From Streptosporangium sandarakinum (GTDB lineage Bacteria > Actinomycetota > Actinomycetes > Streptosporangiales > Streptosporangiaceae), in NCBI RefSeq assembly GCF_013409935.1, contig NZ_JACCCO010000002.1, positions 682,001-746,000 on the forward strand: a DNA stretch of 64,000 bases. The letters run 5' to 3'. Every line of letters starts with the position of its first letter. Position 1 is the stretch's first letter. The notes under the pieces are model-generated. The model ran no database searches. It saw only the letters and a program-made list of their open reading frames with translations, and was not told the DNA's origin. Both the position numbers and the translations under genes were made by a program. Below, in pieces: positions 41,598-50,140 of the stretch.

Positions 41598-42779
41598 TCA
41601 CCTCCGGGCGGGCCGCTTCCCACCGGTGGCGACGACGCGGGCCGCGGCGAGGTAGGCGGCCAGCAGGCTCTCGGCCACCGCCTTGACCGTCTCGTCCCCC
41701 GGCAGGAACGTCGGGGTGTGCAGCCCCGACACCGTGTCGGTGCCCACGAAGAGCATCAGCGACGGCACGGCCGACGCGAAGTGGGCGAAGTCGTCGGCCC
41801 CGCAGGAGCGCAGGATGGCGGGCGTGTGCCAGGCTGTTTCGGTGAGCAGCCGGGCCGTCTCGTCGGCCAGGCGTTCGTCGTTGACCAGCGGCGGCTCGCC
41901 CAGCGCGATCCACACCTCCGCCTCGCAGCCGTGGGCGCGGGCCATCCCCTCGGCGATCTCACGGAACCGGTCCTGCAGCCGCCAGCGCCAGGTATCCGAC
42001 ATCGCGCGGAGCGTTCCCCTGGCGACGGCCCGGCCGGGGATGGCGTTGGGGGCGGTGCCGGCGCTCACCGTCCCGAAGGTGATGACGGTCGGCACCATGG
42101 GGTCGGCGTCCCGGCTGACGAGCTGCTGCGCGGCCACGACGATCTGGGACAGCGCCAGGACGGGGTCCCGGCCGAGCTGAGGGTAGGCGGCATGGGCGCC
42201 GCGGCCCCGCACGGTGAGGGTGAACTCGTCGGCGGAGGCGTTGACCGCACCGGGCGTGCAGGCGGTCTGGCCGACGGCGAGCACCGGCTGGACGTGCGCG
42301 GCGATCATCGCACCGATCCGGTGCCGTCCGAGCGCGCCGGACTTGACGATGTCGAGCGCCCCCGAGGGGTGGGTCTCCTCGCGCGGCTGCAGGACCGCGA
42401 CCATCGGGGTCTCCGGCCGTACGCGGTCGACGGCCCTGGTCAGCGCGGCCAGCGCGGCGAGGTGGACGTCGTGGCCACAGGCGTGCATGGCACCGTTGCG
42501 CGAGGCCCAGGGAACGCCCGTCTCCTCGGTGATCGGCAGGGCGTCCAGCTCGCCGCGCACGCCGATGGCCGGGCCGTCCTCGCCGACGCGGAGCATCGCG
42601 CCGGTTCCGGCCACCCGCTCCAGGACGCCGTCCCCGGGCAGCGCGTCGAGCATCCGCTTGAGCGTCGGCTCCTCGGTGCCCGCGAGGTACGGCTCGGCGT
42701 GCAGTTCCCTCCGCAGCTCGTAGGCGGCGGGGAGTTCGTCGTGAAGCGCGGCGTACAGCCGCTCATGGACGTCCTTCAC
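41598..42779 (-). CDS. M20-family amidohydrolase/peptidase
   Basis: 393 aa, ATG 42779. Metal and catalytic motifs of the M20D aminoacylase-like family: GVRGELDALPITEETGVPWAS, AMHACGHDVH, and QPREE (usually QPAEE) with catalytic Glu kept. The dimerisation lid (EFTLTVRGRGAHAAYPQLGRDP) and final SGLHTPTFLPGDE are in place. Substrates are N-acyl amino acids, hippurate-like compounds or peptides. No signal peptide. Single gene between repeats and the amidohydrolase. Confidence 0.9.
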   Translation of the reverse strand: MKDVHERLYAALHDELPAAYELRRELHAEPYLAGTEEPTLKRMLDALPGDGVLERVAGTGAMLRVGEDGPAIGVRGELDALPITEETGVPWASRNGAMHACGHDVHLAALAALTRAVDRVRPETPMVAVLQPREETHPSGALDIVKSGALGRHRIGAMIAAHVQPVLAVGQTACTPGAVNASADEFTLTVRGRGAHAAYPQLGRDPVLALSQIVVAAQQLVSRDADPMVPTVITFGTVSAGTAPNAIPGRAVARGTLRAMSDTWRWRLQDRFREIAEGMARAHGCEAEVWIALGEPPLVNDERLADETARLLTETAWHTPAILRSCGADDFAHFASAVPSLMLFVGTDTVSGLHTPTFLPGDETVKAVAESLLAAYLAAARVVATGGKRPARR

Positions 42780-42964
42780 CTGGCCTCCCCGGCGCCGGGA
42801 CGATGGGAGCCGGTCACCCCGCTTCCTACCGGGCTTCCCGTAGGCCGATGGGCGTGGGTGCCGTACATGCTTCCTCCCCGAGATAGACAGGCGATAAGTC
42901 CGTTAAATCCACTAATAGTTATTCCGCTTCCCCGCGAGACACGGATGATGCGGCCCGCCCTCGA

Positions 42965-44155
42965 TCAGGCCGCTCCCCCGTCCGGCCCGTCCCCGGCCCC
43001 GTCCGATCCGCCGTCCCCCAGCCCGTAGACCCGGCGGGCGTTCTCCGCGCCGATCATCGTTGCCACCCGAACCGCCTGCTCCGCGCTCCACTCCCCCTCG
43101 GTCACGAAGCCGCCGAGAACCCGGGTCATCGCCCGCCGCCACAGCAGGGCGCCCAGATGGTGCAGCTCGGCGGGCCCGCAGGCGTCGGAGGAGAAGAGGA
43201 TCTTGGCGAACGGCGCGAGCTCCAGGCTCTCGGCCACGACGGCCGCCGCCCGCGCCCCGGTGTGGTGCACGCCCAGCCCGACGTCGAAGAAGACGTGCGG
43301 GTACGCCTGCGCCAGGAAGCCGGCGCCGCGATGGAACGGGTAGCAGTGCAGCAGGAGCAGCGGGATCCCGCGCGGCTCGGCCAGTTCCACGAAGCCGCGC
43401 AGCAGCAGCGGGTCGGCGCGGCGGAGGTCGAGGTCGGGGTCACCGTACCCGGTGTGGAACTGCAGCGGCAGCCCGCGCCCGACGCCTGTCCAGATGAGGT
43501 GGCGCACCAGTACCGGGTCGTCCAGGCGGGTCCCGCCGGTCCGCTCGACCCGCCGCAGCCAGCGGCCGGCCGCCGCGGTCACCTCCCCCGGAGAGGGCGG
43601 GGCGGGGTCGAAGTCGAGGCCGCAGCGGTAGGCGGCGACGGTCTTCAGGCCGCGCGCCGTACGGCTGCGCTCCCACAGGGCCGCCTCGAAGGCGGCGGCG
43701 AAGGCCGCGGCGCCGACGCCCTCGGCGGCGACCCGCTCGGCGACCGCCTCCAGCCGGACGATCTCGTCGGCGGGCCGGCCGGTCAGGGCGGACATCCCGG
43801 ACGGTCCCAGCAGTTCATCGGCCCGGTAGCCGGTCTCCACCAGGAAGCGGCCCACCCCGGCGGCGGCGAGCAGCCGCCGGCCGGTCTCCTCGGCGCCCAG
43901 TTCGGCGCGGCGGGCGAGGTAGGCGTCCGGTTCGGGATGCGGATCGAGGCCGAGCACGGGCGCGCAGTGACGGAGGACGGCGAAGCCGAGCTGTGAGTCG
44001 AACCGGGTCGTCCAGGCGGGCACCGGCCGGTCCGACTCGGTGAGCGCCTCCTCGAACTCCCACCGCGGCAGGTCGCGGACCAGCACCCCGTGGACGTGGT
44101 GGTCCACCAGCGGGATCTCCCCGATCGCCCGCCGCAGGTCCTCCAGGCCGGCCAT
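42965..44155 (-). CDS. Amidohydrolase-family protein (PF04909-type)
   Basis: 396 aa, ATG 44155. N-terminal metal motif PLVDHHVHGVL, then LQFHTGYGDPDLDLRR, LLLHCYPFHRGAGFLAQAYPHVFFDVG, and FSSDACGPAEL near the C-terminus: the (beta/alpha)8 barrel of the amidohydrolase 2 group. Related proteins sit beside glutamine-synthetase-like enzymes and cleave C-C or C-N bonds. No gamma-glutamyl ligase gene is here. Ends in a Gly/Asp tail. Activity unknown. Confidence 0.82.
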   Translation of the reverse strand: MAGLEDLRRAIGEIPLVDHHVHGVLVRDLPRWEFEEALTESDRPVPAWTTRFDSQLGFAVLRHCAPVLGLDPHPEPDAYLARRAELGAEETGRRLLAAAGVGRFLVETGYRADELLGPSGMSALTGRPADEIVRLEAVAERVAAEGVGAAAFAAAFEAALWERSRTARGLKTVAAYRCGLDFDPAPPSPGEVTAAAGRWLRRVERTGGTRLDDPVLVRHLIWTGVGRGLPLQFHTGYGDPDLDLRRADPLLLRGFVELAEPRGIPLLLLHCYPFHRGAGFLAQAYPHVFFDVGLGVHHTGARAAAVVAESLELAPFAKILFSSDACGPAELHHLGALLWRRAMTRVLGGFVTEGEWSAEQAVRVATMIGAENARRVYGLGDGGSDGAGDGPDGGAA

Positions 44156-44306
44156 CGGACCACCTCCGCCCGCCTCACGACCGCTCTCCCACCATTGTGG
44201 GCACCGGCCGGGCTCCCCGGTCGTACGGCCGCACCCGTGTCACGGCCGGGCCGGGCAGGCCGGATGGGCGGGTCCGACGGAGCCCCGGCACGGAACCGGC
44301 GGGCGC

Positions 44307-45488
44307 TCAGCGGGACGGCGCGGTCACCGGGTCGTCCCAGGAGAGGCGGTGGTCGTACATCCAGGCCAGCATGTCCTTCTTCTCCACCTGCCGCATGATC
44401 GTCGGCAGTACGAGGTCGCGGAGGAACGCGCCGACGGGTCCCGGGGCCTTGCCGCTGCCGTTGCGCCGCCCCTGGGCCACGACCTTCTCCACCCGCTCGC
44501 GCCGCAGCCGTTCGAAGGCGGCGAACGCCTCGCGCGTACCGGGCACGTCGCGCAGGCACCTGGCCAGCACCACCGCGTCCTCGATGGCCATGGACGCGCC
44601 CTGGCCCGAGGAGGGCGAGGTCGCGTGCGCGGCGTCGCCCAGGAGCACCATGCGGTCGTTGAACCACGTCGGCACGGTCGGGAAGTCGTAGGTGTTCCAG
44701 GGACCCAGGATGCGGCGGGTCGCGCCGATGACGTCGGCCATCGGCCCGGTGTCGCCCTCGAACAGCTCCAGCAACCTGGCCCGCCACCGCTCCGGGGTGA
44801 TCGCGGCCAGCTCCTCCTGGGTCGGCTCCTCGGGGCTCGCCGGGTTGGCGAACCACCACACCTCTCCGTCCGGGTGGATCAGGTAGCCGAAGAAGCACCT
44901 CCTGCCGAAGATGAAGTAGCTCGTCCCGGGAACGCCCGGCACCGTGACGCCGCGGGCGAAGCCTCCGGCGTTCAGCAGGCCGACGTGCCGGGCCCGCGGC
45001 GCGCCGGGGTCGATGATCGTCCGGGTGCGCGAGCGCAGGCCGTCGGCACCGATCAGCAGGTCGCCCTCGGCGGTGCTCCCGTCCGCGAAGACCGCCCGCA
45101 CGCCGTCCGGGGTGGCCGAGGCGTCGATGAGGCGCCTGCCGTAGTGGATCGGCACGCCGCGCCGTACGGCCTCGTCGCGCAGCGCCCGGTAGAGGTCGGC
45201 GCGCCGGATCGTCCGGGAGGGCTGGCGCTGGACGGCGAGCCGCCTGCCGCGCCGGTTGAGGATCTCCATCCGCGGCGAGTCCATGCCCAGGTCGCGGACG
45301 AGGTCGTGCAGGTCGAGCAGGCGCAGCGCCTCCATCCCGTTGGTCGCGAGCGTGAGGAAGGCGCCCACGCCTTCGGAGCCGCGGTCGTACGCCTCGAACA
45401 CCTCGCCGTCGATGCCGGCGCGCCGCAGGGCCATGGCCGTGACCGGGCCGGCGATGCCCCCGCCGATGATCAGAGCTTTCTTGGTCAT
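44307..45488 (-). CDS. FAD-dependent monooxygenase (PHBH fold), PadR-linked
   Basis: 393 aa from ATG 45488 (an ATG at 45503 would lie inside the operator and is less likely). Seen: ALIIGGGIAGPVTAMALRRAG, substrate region RRADLYRALRDEA, DLLIGADGLRSRTR, and second FAD motif MVLLGDAAHATSPSSGQGASMAIEDA. Aromatic hydroxylases and drug-inactivating enzymes share this pattern. No Shine-Dalgarno precedes the start; it may be leaderless. It diverges from the PadR gene, which most likely represses it and responds to an aromatic compound. Confidence 0.88.
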   Translation of the reverse strand: MTKKALIIGGGIAGPVTAMALRRAGIDGEVFEAYDRGSEGVGAFLTLATNGMEALRLLDLHDLVRDLGMDSPRMEILNRRGRRLAVQRQPSRTIRRADLYRALRDEAVRRGVPIHYGRRLIDASATPDGVRAVFADGSTAEGDLLIGADGLRSRTRTIIDPGAPRARHVGLLNAGGFARGVTVPGVPGTSYFIFGRRCFFGYLIHPDGEVWWFANPASPEEPTQEELAAITPERWRARLLELFEGDTGPMADVIGATRRILGPWNTYDFPTVPTWFNDRMVLLGDAAHATSPSSGQGASMAIEDAVVLARCLRDVPGTREAFAAFERLRRERVEKVVAQGRRNGSGKAPGPVGAFLRDLVLPTIMRQVEKKDMLAWMYDHRLSWDDPVTAPSR

Positions 45489-45491
45489 GGA

Positions 45492-45503
45492 ATGAATATA
45501 CAT
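45492..45503. promoter_or_regulatory. Candidate PadR operator between divergent genes
   Basis: ATGAATATACAT is a 12-bp palindrome with one mismatched pair, placed in the AT-rich 62-bp gap between the monooxygenase and PadR starts. PadR sites are typically ATGT..ACAT-like palindromes. Confidence 0.55.
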
Positions 45504-45550
45504 AAAATGACTATCAAGGACCAGGGATGGCCGCCGTTACGATGACAGGC

Positions 45551-46123
45551 ATGTCGACGAGGCGATCTCCACTGGCCATGGCGCTGCTCTCCCTGGTCAG
45601 CGAGGCGCCGATGCACGCCTACCGGATGCAGCAGCTGATCAAGGAGCGGCACAAGGACGACGTGGTCAACGTCGCGCAGCGCAACAGCGTCTACCAGACG
45701 ATCGACCGGCTGCTGCGCGCCGGGCTCATCGCGGTCCGGGAGACCTCGCGCGAGGAGAACCGCCCCGAGCGGACCGTCTACGAGCCGACCGGCGAGGGCC
45801 ACGAGACGCTGCGGCGGTGGATGCGGGAGATGCTCTCCACCCCCGCCCGGGAGTTCCCCGAGTTCCCCGCGGCCCTGGCCTTCCTGCCGGTGCTGGAGCC
45901 CGACGAGGTCCGCGCGGCGCTGGAGGAGCGGGTCGCGTCCCTGGAGACCCGGCTGGCCTCGCTGGAGCAGGAGCTGGCGGAGGGGGCGGCCTTCCTGGAG
46001 CGCGTCTTCCTCGTGGAGAGCGAGTACCAGCGGACCGCGCTCACCGCGGAGCTCGGTTACGTCCGCGGCCTCGCCGAGGACCTCCGCTCGGGCCGCCTCG
46101 CCTGGGACTACCGGCTCCCCTAG
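45551..46123 (+). CDS. PadR-family transcriptional regulator
   Basis: 190 aa from ATG 45551, giving the normal N-terminus STRRSPLAMALLSLVSEAPMHAYRM. The winged helix includes QRNSVYQTIDRLLRAGLIAV and VYEPTGEGHETLRRWM. The C-terminal helical dimer region (ASLETRLASLEQELAEGAAFLERVF) is coiled-coil. Upstream ATGs at 45527 and 45542 are in frame but add unusual residues. Divergent from the FAD monooxygenase; autoregulation through the gap palindrome is likely. Confidence 0.9.
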   Translation: MSTRRSPLAMALLSLVSEAPMHAYRMQQLIKERHKDDVVNVAQRNSVYQTIDRLLRAGLIAVRETSREENRPERTVYEPTGEGHETLRRWMREMLSTPAREFPEFPAALAFLPVLEPDEVRAALEERVASLETRLASLEQELAEGAAFLERVFLVESEYQRTALTAELGYVRGLAEDLRSGRLAWDYRLP

Positions 46124-46163
46124 CCGACCGGTACGGCCCGGCGGGCGGCCCCGCCGCCGAAGG

Positions 46164-46622
46164 TCAGCCGGAGCCGCCCGTCTCGGCGGCGATCCGGCCG
46201 GCCAGGCGCTCGTAGCGCTGCCGGGCCGCCTGGGAGGTGCCCAGTCCGAGCCCGAAGGCGATCTCCTGCCAGGTGAGACCGCGGCCCCGGGCCATCTGCA
46301 GGAGCCCCGCCTCAAGCTGGTCCATCTCCGCACGGGCCAGCGGGATGAGGGTCAGGGCGGCGGTGATGTCGGCGTTGTCCACCTCCGGCTCGCCCTCCTC
46401 CGGCAGGGCGGAGCCCGCGGCGAGGAAGGAGACGAGCCTGACGGCCTCGTGCGGGCCGAGCACCGACGGGTGGACCTGCCGGGAGCGCTGCTCCTCGGTG
46501 GCGGCGTGCCGGTCGGCGATGCGCGACAGCGCGGCGTACACGCGATGCGCCCGCGCCTGCCCCGGATCGGGGGGCGTGAAGGGGTCGAGTGACTGCGATG
46601 ACTGGTCGGTATCAGAAGACAT
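46164..46622 (-). CDS. Sigma-70-region-4-like DNA-binding protein
   Basis: 152 aa from ATG 46622. The C-terminus (GLTWQEIAFGLGLGTSQAARQRYERLAGRI) reads as a helix-turn-helix of sigma-region-4/XRE type, preceded by the helix EMDQLEAGLLQMARGRG. The N-terminal half has an RVYAALSRIADRHAA helix and no known motif. It is a small actinobacterial regulator of unknown target; close relatives are common singletons. Confidence 0.7.
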   Translation of the reverse strand: MSSDTDQSSQSLDPFTPPDPGQARAHRVYAALSRIADRHAATEEQRSRQVHPSVLGPHEAVRLVSFLAAGSALPEEGEPEVDNADITAALTLIPLARAEMDQLEAGLLQMARGRGLTWQEIAFGLGLGTSQAARQRYERLAGRIAAETGGSG

Positions 46623-46649
46623 GCGACCAGCATGGCTCCGGCAACCACA

Positions 46650-46685
46650 TGTTGTCAACGAATCGATTTAAACGAAATGTTCAAA
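46650..46685 (-). promoter_or_regulatory. AT-rich upstream region with TTGACA
   Basis: Minus-strand TTGACA (46659-46654) in an AT-rich patch just upstream of the small DNA-binding protein. No good -10 hexamer at the expected distance. Confidence 0.3.
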
Positions 46686-46746
46686 AGAGGGTGACGGTTC
46701 GGCGCTCTCCACCACCGCGCCGCGCCGATCGCCCCCCGGTCCGGCC

Positions 46747-46870
46747 CGTCACGTGACATCCCCACCTGACGTCCCCCGTCACGTGACATCCCCACCTGAC
46801 GTCCCCCGTCACGTGACATCCCCACCTGACGTGCCACCCGTCACGTGACACTCCGATCCGACGTGCCACC
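46747..46870. repeat. Iteron-like 30-bp tandem repeats containing GTCACGTGAC
   Basis: Two exact 30-bp units (46747, 46777), a third of 32 bp (46807) and a fourth degenerate copy (46839). Each begins CGTCACGTGACA and contains CACCTGACGT. GTCACGTGAC is a perfect 10-bp palindrome, so the array offers four identically spaced binding sites. A CGTCACGCCGTACGG motif repeats just beyond it. Confidence 0.88.
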
Positions 46871-46944
46871 CGCCACGCCGCACGACTCCACCCGCCCTGG
46901 CACGCGTCCGTCACGCCGTACGGCCTCATCTCTCGGCCGGCCCG

Positions 46945-47532
46945 TCACGCCGTACGGTTCGGCCCGCTCCCGGCGGCCGGGGCGCCGGGGGTCCGCGGGT
47001 GCGGGACGGGCGCGCCGAAGACGAACCAGACGACCTTCCCTCCGGCGGCCGGCCAGGTGACGCCCCAGCCGTCGGTCAGGACGCCGACGATCTGCAGGCC
47101 ACGCCCGCCGGTGGCCTCGTCGTCGGCCTCGCACACCCGGGGCGTCCCGGCCCCCGGGTCGAACAGCTCGCCGTACACGTGGCCGGCGCCGCAGCGCAGC
47201 CTGAGTGCGCACGCCGCGCCGCCGTGCCGGACGGCGTTGGTGACCAGCTCGCTGACGACGAGCACGCAGTCGTCCACCAGGTCCCCGGCCCCGGACAGGG
47301 CGAGCTCGTCGCGCACCAGGGAACGCGCGTCACGCACGCTGGCGGGGGTCGCGGGCAGCAGGCGCTCGGCCGTGCGGGTGAACGCCGTGCCGGCGGAGAC
47401 CGCGGGCGCGGGCACGACAGTCGCGGGCACGGCATGCCCGGACGCCACGCGGACCGGCACGGCGTGGGCGGCGGGTCCGTGGGCGGACACCGGGCCGAGC
47501 GGCTCGGCGCACGAGCTGGGCTGGAGGGTCAC
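46945..47532 (-). CDS. Anti-sigma-type ATP-binding protein (HATPase_c)
   Basis: 195 aa from GTG 47532, placed 6 bp after GAGGAG; a GTG farther up (47565) would put the palindrome in the coding region. The N-terminal 50 residues are Ala/Val/Pro-rich without motif. Then GHKL motifs: VSELVTNAVRHGGA, GELFDPGAG, GGRGLQIVGVLTDGWG. Partner-switching regulator or ATP-binding helper, as for the copy at 36.3 kb. A LacI-type palindrome lies just upstream, which is unusual for this family. Confidence 0.85.
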   Translation of the reverse strand: MTLQPSSCAEPLGPVSAHGPAAHAVPVRVASGHAVPATVVPAPAVSAGTAFTRTAERLLPATPASVRDARSLVRDELALSGAGDLVDDCVLVVSELVTNAVRHGGAACALRLRCGAGHVYGELFDPGAGTPRVCEADDEATGGRGLQIVGVLTDGWGVTWPAAGGKVVWFVFGAPVPHPRTPGAPAAGSGPNRTA

Positions 47533-47548
47533 CTGCTTCTCCTCTGTA

Positions 47549-47562
47549 TGGGAGCGCTCCCA
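47549..47562. promoter_or_regulatory. CebR/LacI-type operator before the anti-sigma ATPase gene
   Basis: TGGGAGCGCTCCCA is a perfect 14-bp palindrome, identical to the site known for the cellobiose repressor CebR in Streptomyces. It lies 17 bp upstream of the GTG start, where binding would block transcription. Confidence 0.7.
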
Positions 47563-47666
47563 CACCTCAATGTAGAGGAGATGACCGGGTTATGTGAACT
47601 GATTGCGACACAACTGTTTCGTCCGGATCCCCTTTCCTCACCCGACCTTCGGCGACACCCGCGGAC

Positions 47667-48623
47667 TCAAGGAAGCTGCGGCAGGACCTTCGCCCCGAAG
47701 GCGTCGATGAACGCCTCCTGCTTCTGGCCCACGTGGTGCAGATAGATCTCGTCGAAGCCCAGCTCCACGTACTCGCCGATCCGGGCCGCGTGCCATCCCA
47801 GGTCCGTCGAGACGTTGACCGACTCGGTCACCTTCGACGGCGGCACGTCGGCGGTGACCATGTCGAACAGCTCGGCGCTGTCGATGTCCCAGCTCACCGG
47901 CGGGCCGAAGACGTTGCTCCGCCACTGGTCGTGGGCGGTCGCCAGCGCCTCGTCCTCGCTTTCGGCCCAGCTCAGGTGGACCTGCAGGACCGCCTTGCCC
48001 TTCCCCCCGGCGTCGCGGTAGGCGCCGAGGACCTCGCGCAGCGTCTCCACGGGGCCGTTCACGGTGATCAGCCCGTCGGCCCACTCCGCGCACCACTGGG
48101 CGGTCCGCGCGCTCACCGCCGCCCCGAACAGCTCCGGCGGGACCTCCGGCCTGGTCCACAGCCGGGCCCGGTCCACGGTGACCAGGCCGTCGTGGCTGAC
48201 CTCCTCACCGGCCAGCAGCGCCCGGATGACGTCGACGCACTCCCGCAACCGCGCCGTACGGACGTCCTTGCGCGGCCAGCGGTCGCCGGTGATGTGCTCG
48301 TTGCTCGCCTCGCCGGTGCCCAGCGCCGCCCAGAACCGTCCGGGGAACATCGCCCCCAGGGTGCCGATCGCCTGGGCGATGATCGCCGGATGGTAACGCT
48401 GGCCGGGAGCGTTGACCACGCCGAACGGCAGGCTCGTGGCCTGCAGGGCGGCGCCCAGCCAGGACCAGGCGAAACCGGAGTGGCCCTGCCGCGCGCTCCA
48501 GGGCGAGAAATGGTCCGAGGACATCGCCGCCGCGAACCCGGCCTGCTCGGCCCGCGTCACCGCCTTCAGCAGCTCGGCCGGATGGATCTGCTCGTGTGAT
48601 GAGTGGAAGCCATAGGTCGCCAT
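47667..48623 (-). CDS. LLM-class flavin-dependent oxidoreductase (luciferase-like)
   Basis: 318 aa, ATG 48623. TIM-barrel of the luciferase-like monooxygenase family: GFHSSHEQIHPAELLKAVTRAEQAGFAAAMSSDHF at the start, PGRFWAALGTGEASNEHITGDRWP, and the C-terminal LGFDEIYLHHVGQKQEAFIDAFG. Actinobacterial members use F420 or FMN; this one resembles the TIGR03885-type group. Substrate unknown. Monocistronic between the anti-sigma gene and the SCO6745-like gene. Confidence 0.85.
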   Translation of the reverse strand: MATYGFHSSHEQIHPAELLKAVTRAEQAGFAAAMSSDHFSPWSARQGHSGFAWSWLGAALQATSLPFGVVNAPGQRYHPAIIAQAIGTLGAMFPGRFWAALGTGEASNEHITGDRWPRKDVRTARLRECVDVIRALLAGEEVSHDGLVTVDRARLWTRPEVPPELFGAAVSARTAQWCAEWADGLITVNGPVETLREVLGAYRDAGGKGKAVLQVHLSWAESEDEALATAHDQWRSNVFGPPVSWDIDSAELFDMVTADVPPSKVTESVNVSTDLGWHAARIGEYVELGFDEIYLHHVGQKQEAFIDAFGAKVLPQLP

Positions 48624-48733
48624 GGCGCCCGGCTACCCGAACCGGGACGGTTCACGCGAAACCGCGCGTGACGGTCCCGCGCCGGTCGCGCATGCTGGTG
48701 GACGGAGGATCTTCGACGAGGAGGGAGCCGGAA

Positions 48734-49723
48734 GTGGGCTCGAACGCGCCCCGGATGATGTGGCAGTTGCTGGAACCCCTGCACGCCGTCACCTACTTCG
48801 CACCGGAGGCGCGGTCGGCGGCCGACGCGGCCGGCATGCGCGGGTTCTGGATGGGATACTTCGCGACCCGGGCGGCTCCGCTCGGCGCGGTGGGCCCGGA
48901 GGTGGTCACCGCCGCCTTCCACGGTTTCCCGCCCGCCAGGGTGGCCCGGGCGCTGCCGGACGCCTGGGGGTTCGCGCCCCCGGAGGCCGTGCTCCGGGCG
49001 CGTCTCGGCGGGGCCGGGGCCGCCCTGCGGCGGCTGCTCGCGGACGCGGCGGCACCGGGCTCCTCCGAGGGGGCCGGTTCGCTGCCGGACGCCCCGGAGA
49101 AGGCGGGTCCGCCGGCGGATGTCCCGGAAAAGGCGGATCCGCTGCCGGACGTCCTGGAGGAGGCCGGTTCGCTCGCCTGGGAGGCGGCCCGCCGCGCCGA
49201 CACCGCCGGGCGGGTGCTCGCCGCGGCGAACCAGGCCCTTCCCGAGCCGGCAGAGCCTTACCTGCGGCTGTGGCAGGCGGCGACCACGCTGCGCGAGCAC
49301 CGCGGTGACGGGCACGTCGCCGTCCTCGTCGCCTGTGGCGTCTCCCCGGTCGAGGCCCACCTGCTCAAGATCGCCGCCGCCGAGACCGGCGCGGACGGGC
49401 TCCGCCTGGCCCGGAAGTGGGACGAGGCCGAGTGGGACGCGGCGCTCGGCTCCCTGCGCGCGCGAAGATGGCTGGACGGCGCGGGCCGCCTGACCGGGGA
49501 GGGCGCGCGGGAGCGCGACCGGATCGAGCGACTGACCGACGAGGCCGCGGCCGGCCCCTGGCGGGCGCTGGGCGAGGAGGCCACCGTCAGGCTCGCCCGG
49601 CTTCTGTGGCCGCTGGCGAACGCGGTGATGGAGTCGGGCGTGTTCCCGGTGCCGAACCCGGTCGGCATGCCGTGGCCGCCCGAGCCGGTGGACGGCCTCA
49701 CCGGCGGCCCCGTGACACCCTGA
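48734..49723 (+). CDS. SCO6745-like actinobacterial protein with a repeat insertion
   Basis: 329 aa from GTG 48734, after GGAGGGAG; an upstream ATG exists but precedes the family start. The N-terminus RMMWQLLEPLHAVTYFAPEA and the C-terminal GPWRALGEEATVRLARLLWPLANAV resemble the SCO6745/SalK-type proteins of actinomycetes, which are helical and partly helix-turn-helix-like. A stretch near 105-140 repeats (LPDAPEKAGPPADVPEKADPL) and is not family-typical. Molecular function unknown. Confidence 0.6.
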   Translation: MGSNAPRMMWQLLEPLHAVTYFAPEARSAADAAGMRGFWMGYFATRAAPLGAVGPEVVTAAFHGFPPARVARALPDAWGFAPPEAVLRARLGGAGAALRRLLADAAAPGSSEGAGSLPDAPEKAGPPADVPEKADPLPDVLEEAGSLAWEAARRADTAGRVLAAANQALPEPAEPYLRLWQAATTLREHRGDGHVAVLVACGVSPVEAHLLKIAAAETGADGLRLARKWDEAEWDAALGSLRARRWLDGAGRLTGEGARERDRIERLTDEAAAGPWRALGEEATVRLARLLWPLANAVMESGVFPVPNPVGMPWPPEPVDGLTGGPVTP

Positions 49724-49771
49724 TCCGTGACGCCGGGTGTGGCGTCCCTTCCCGGGCTGCGGCCGGGGCCG

Positions 49772-50140
49772 TCAGCCGCGGGTCCGCGCGCTCGCCAGGG
49801 AACCGGCGACGTCCGGGTCGATGATGAAGAAGGAATGGAGGTCGGTGATCTGCAACAACCGCTCCAGGTGGCCGCCCACCCCTGCCAGCCGCAGCCAGCC
49901 GCCCGCCTCGAAGGTCGCGTTCATCCCGCTCAGGAAGGTCCGCAGGCCGGTGGAGTCGCAGAAGGTGACGCCCTTGACGTCGATGACGATGCGCGCCTGC
50001 CCGCCGGAGACCAGGCGGTCCACGGCGCCCCTGAGCAGCGGGCTGGAGGTCCGGTCGATGTCGCCGGTGACGGTGACCACGGCGCAGCCCGCGTCATGAT
50101 GGTGGGCGACGTCGACGAACAGCTCTCTACTCATCGTCAT
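49772..50140 (-). CDS. STAS-domain anti-anti-sigma factor (SpoIIAA/RsbV-like)
   Basis: 122 aa from ATG 50140 (ATG 50134 also possible). CAVVTVTGDIDRTSSPLLRGAVDRLVS and the phospho-site region VIDVKGVTFCDSTGLRTFL are classic; the Ser in CDSTG is the usual phosphorylated residue. It counters HATPase anti-sigma proteins. No kinase or sigma gene is adjacent, but two HATPase proteins are encoded elsewhere in the window. Confidence 0.9.
   Translation of the reverse strand: MTMSRELFVDVAHHHDAGCAVVTVTGDIDRTSSPLLRGAVDRLVSGGQARIVIDVKGVTFCDSTGLRTFLSGMNATFEAGGWLRLAGVGGHLERLLQITDLHSFFIIDPDVAGSLASARTRG

Noticed and set aside
45489..45503. ATG 45503 as start of the FAD monooxygenase
   Set aside because: It sits inside the PadR-type palindrome and adds residues before the FAD motif; ATG 45488 is preferred.
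46747..46870. CRISPR array
   Set aside because: Units follow each other with no unique spacers and no cas genes are present; it is a simple tandem repeat.
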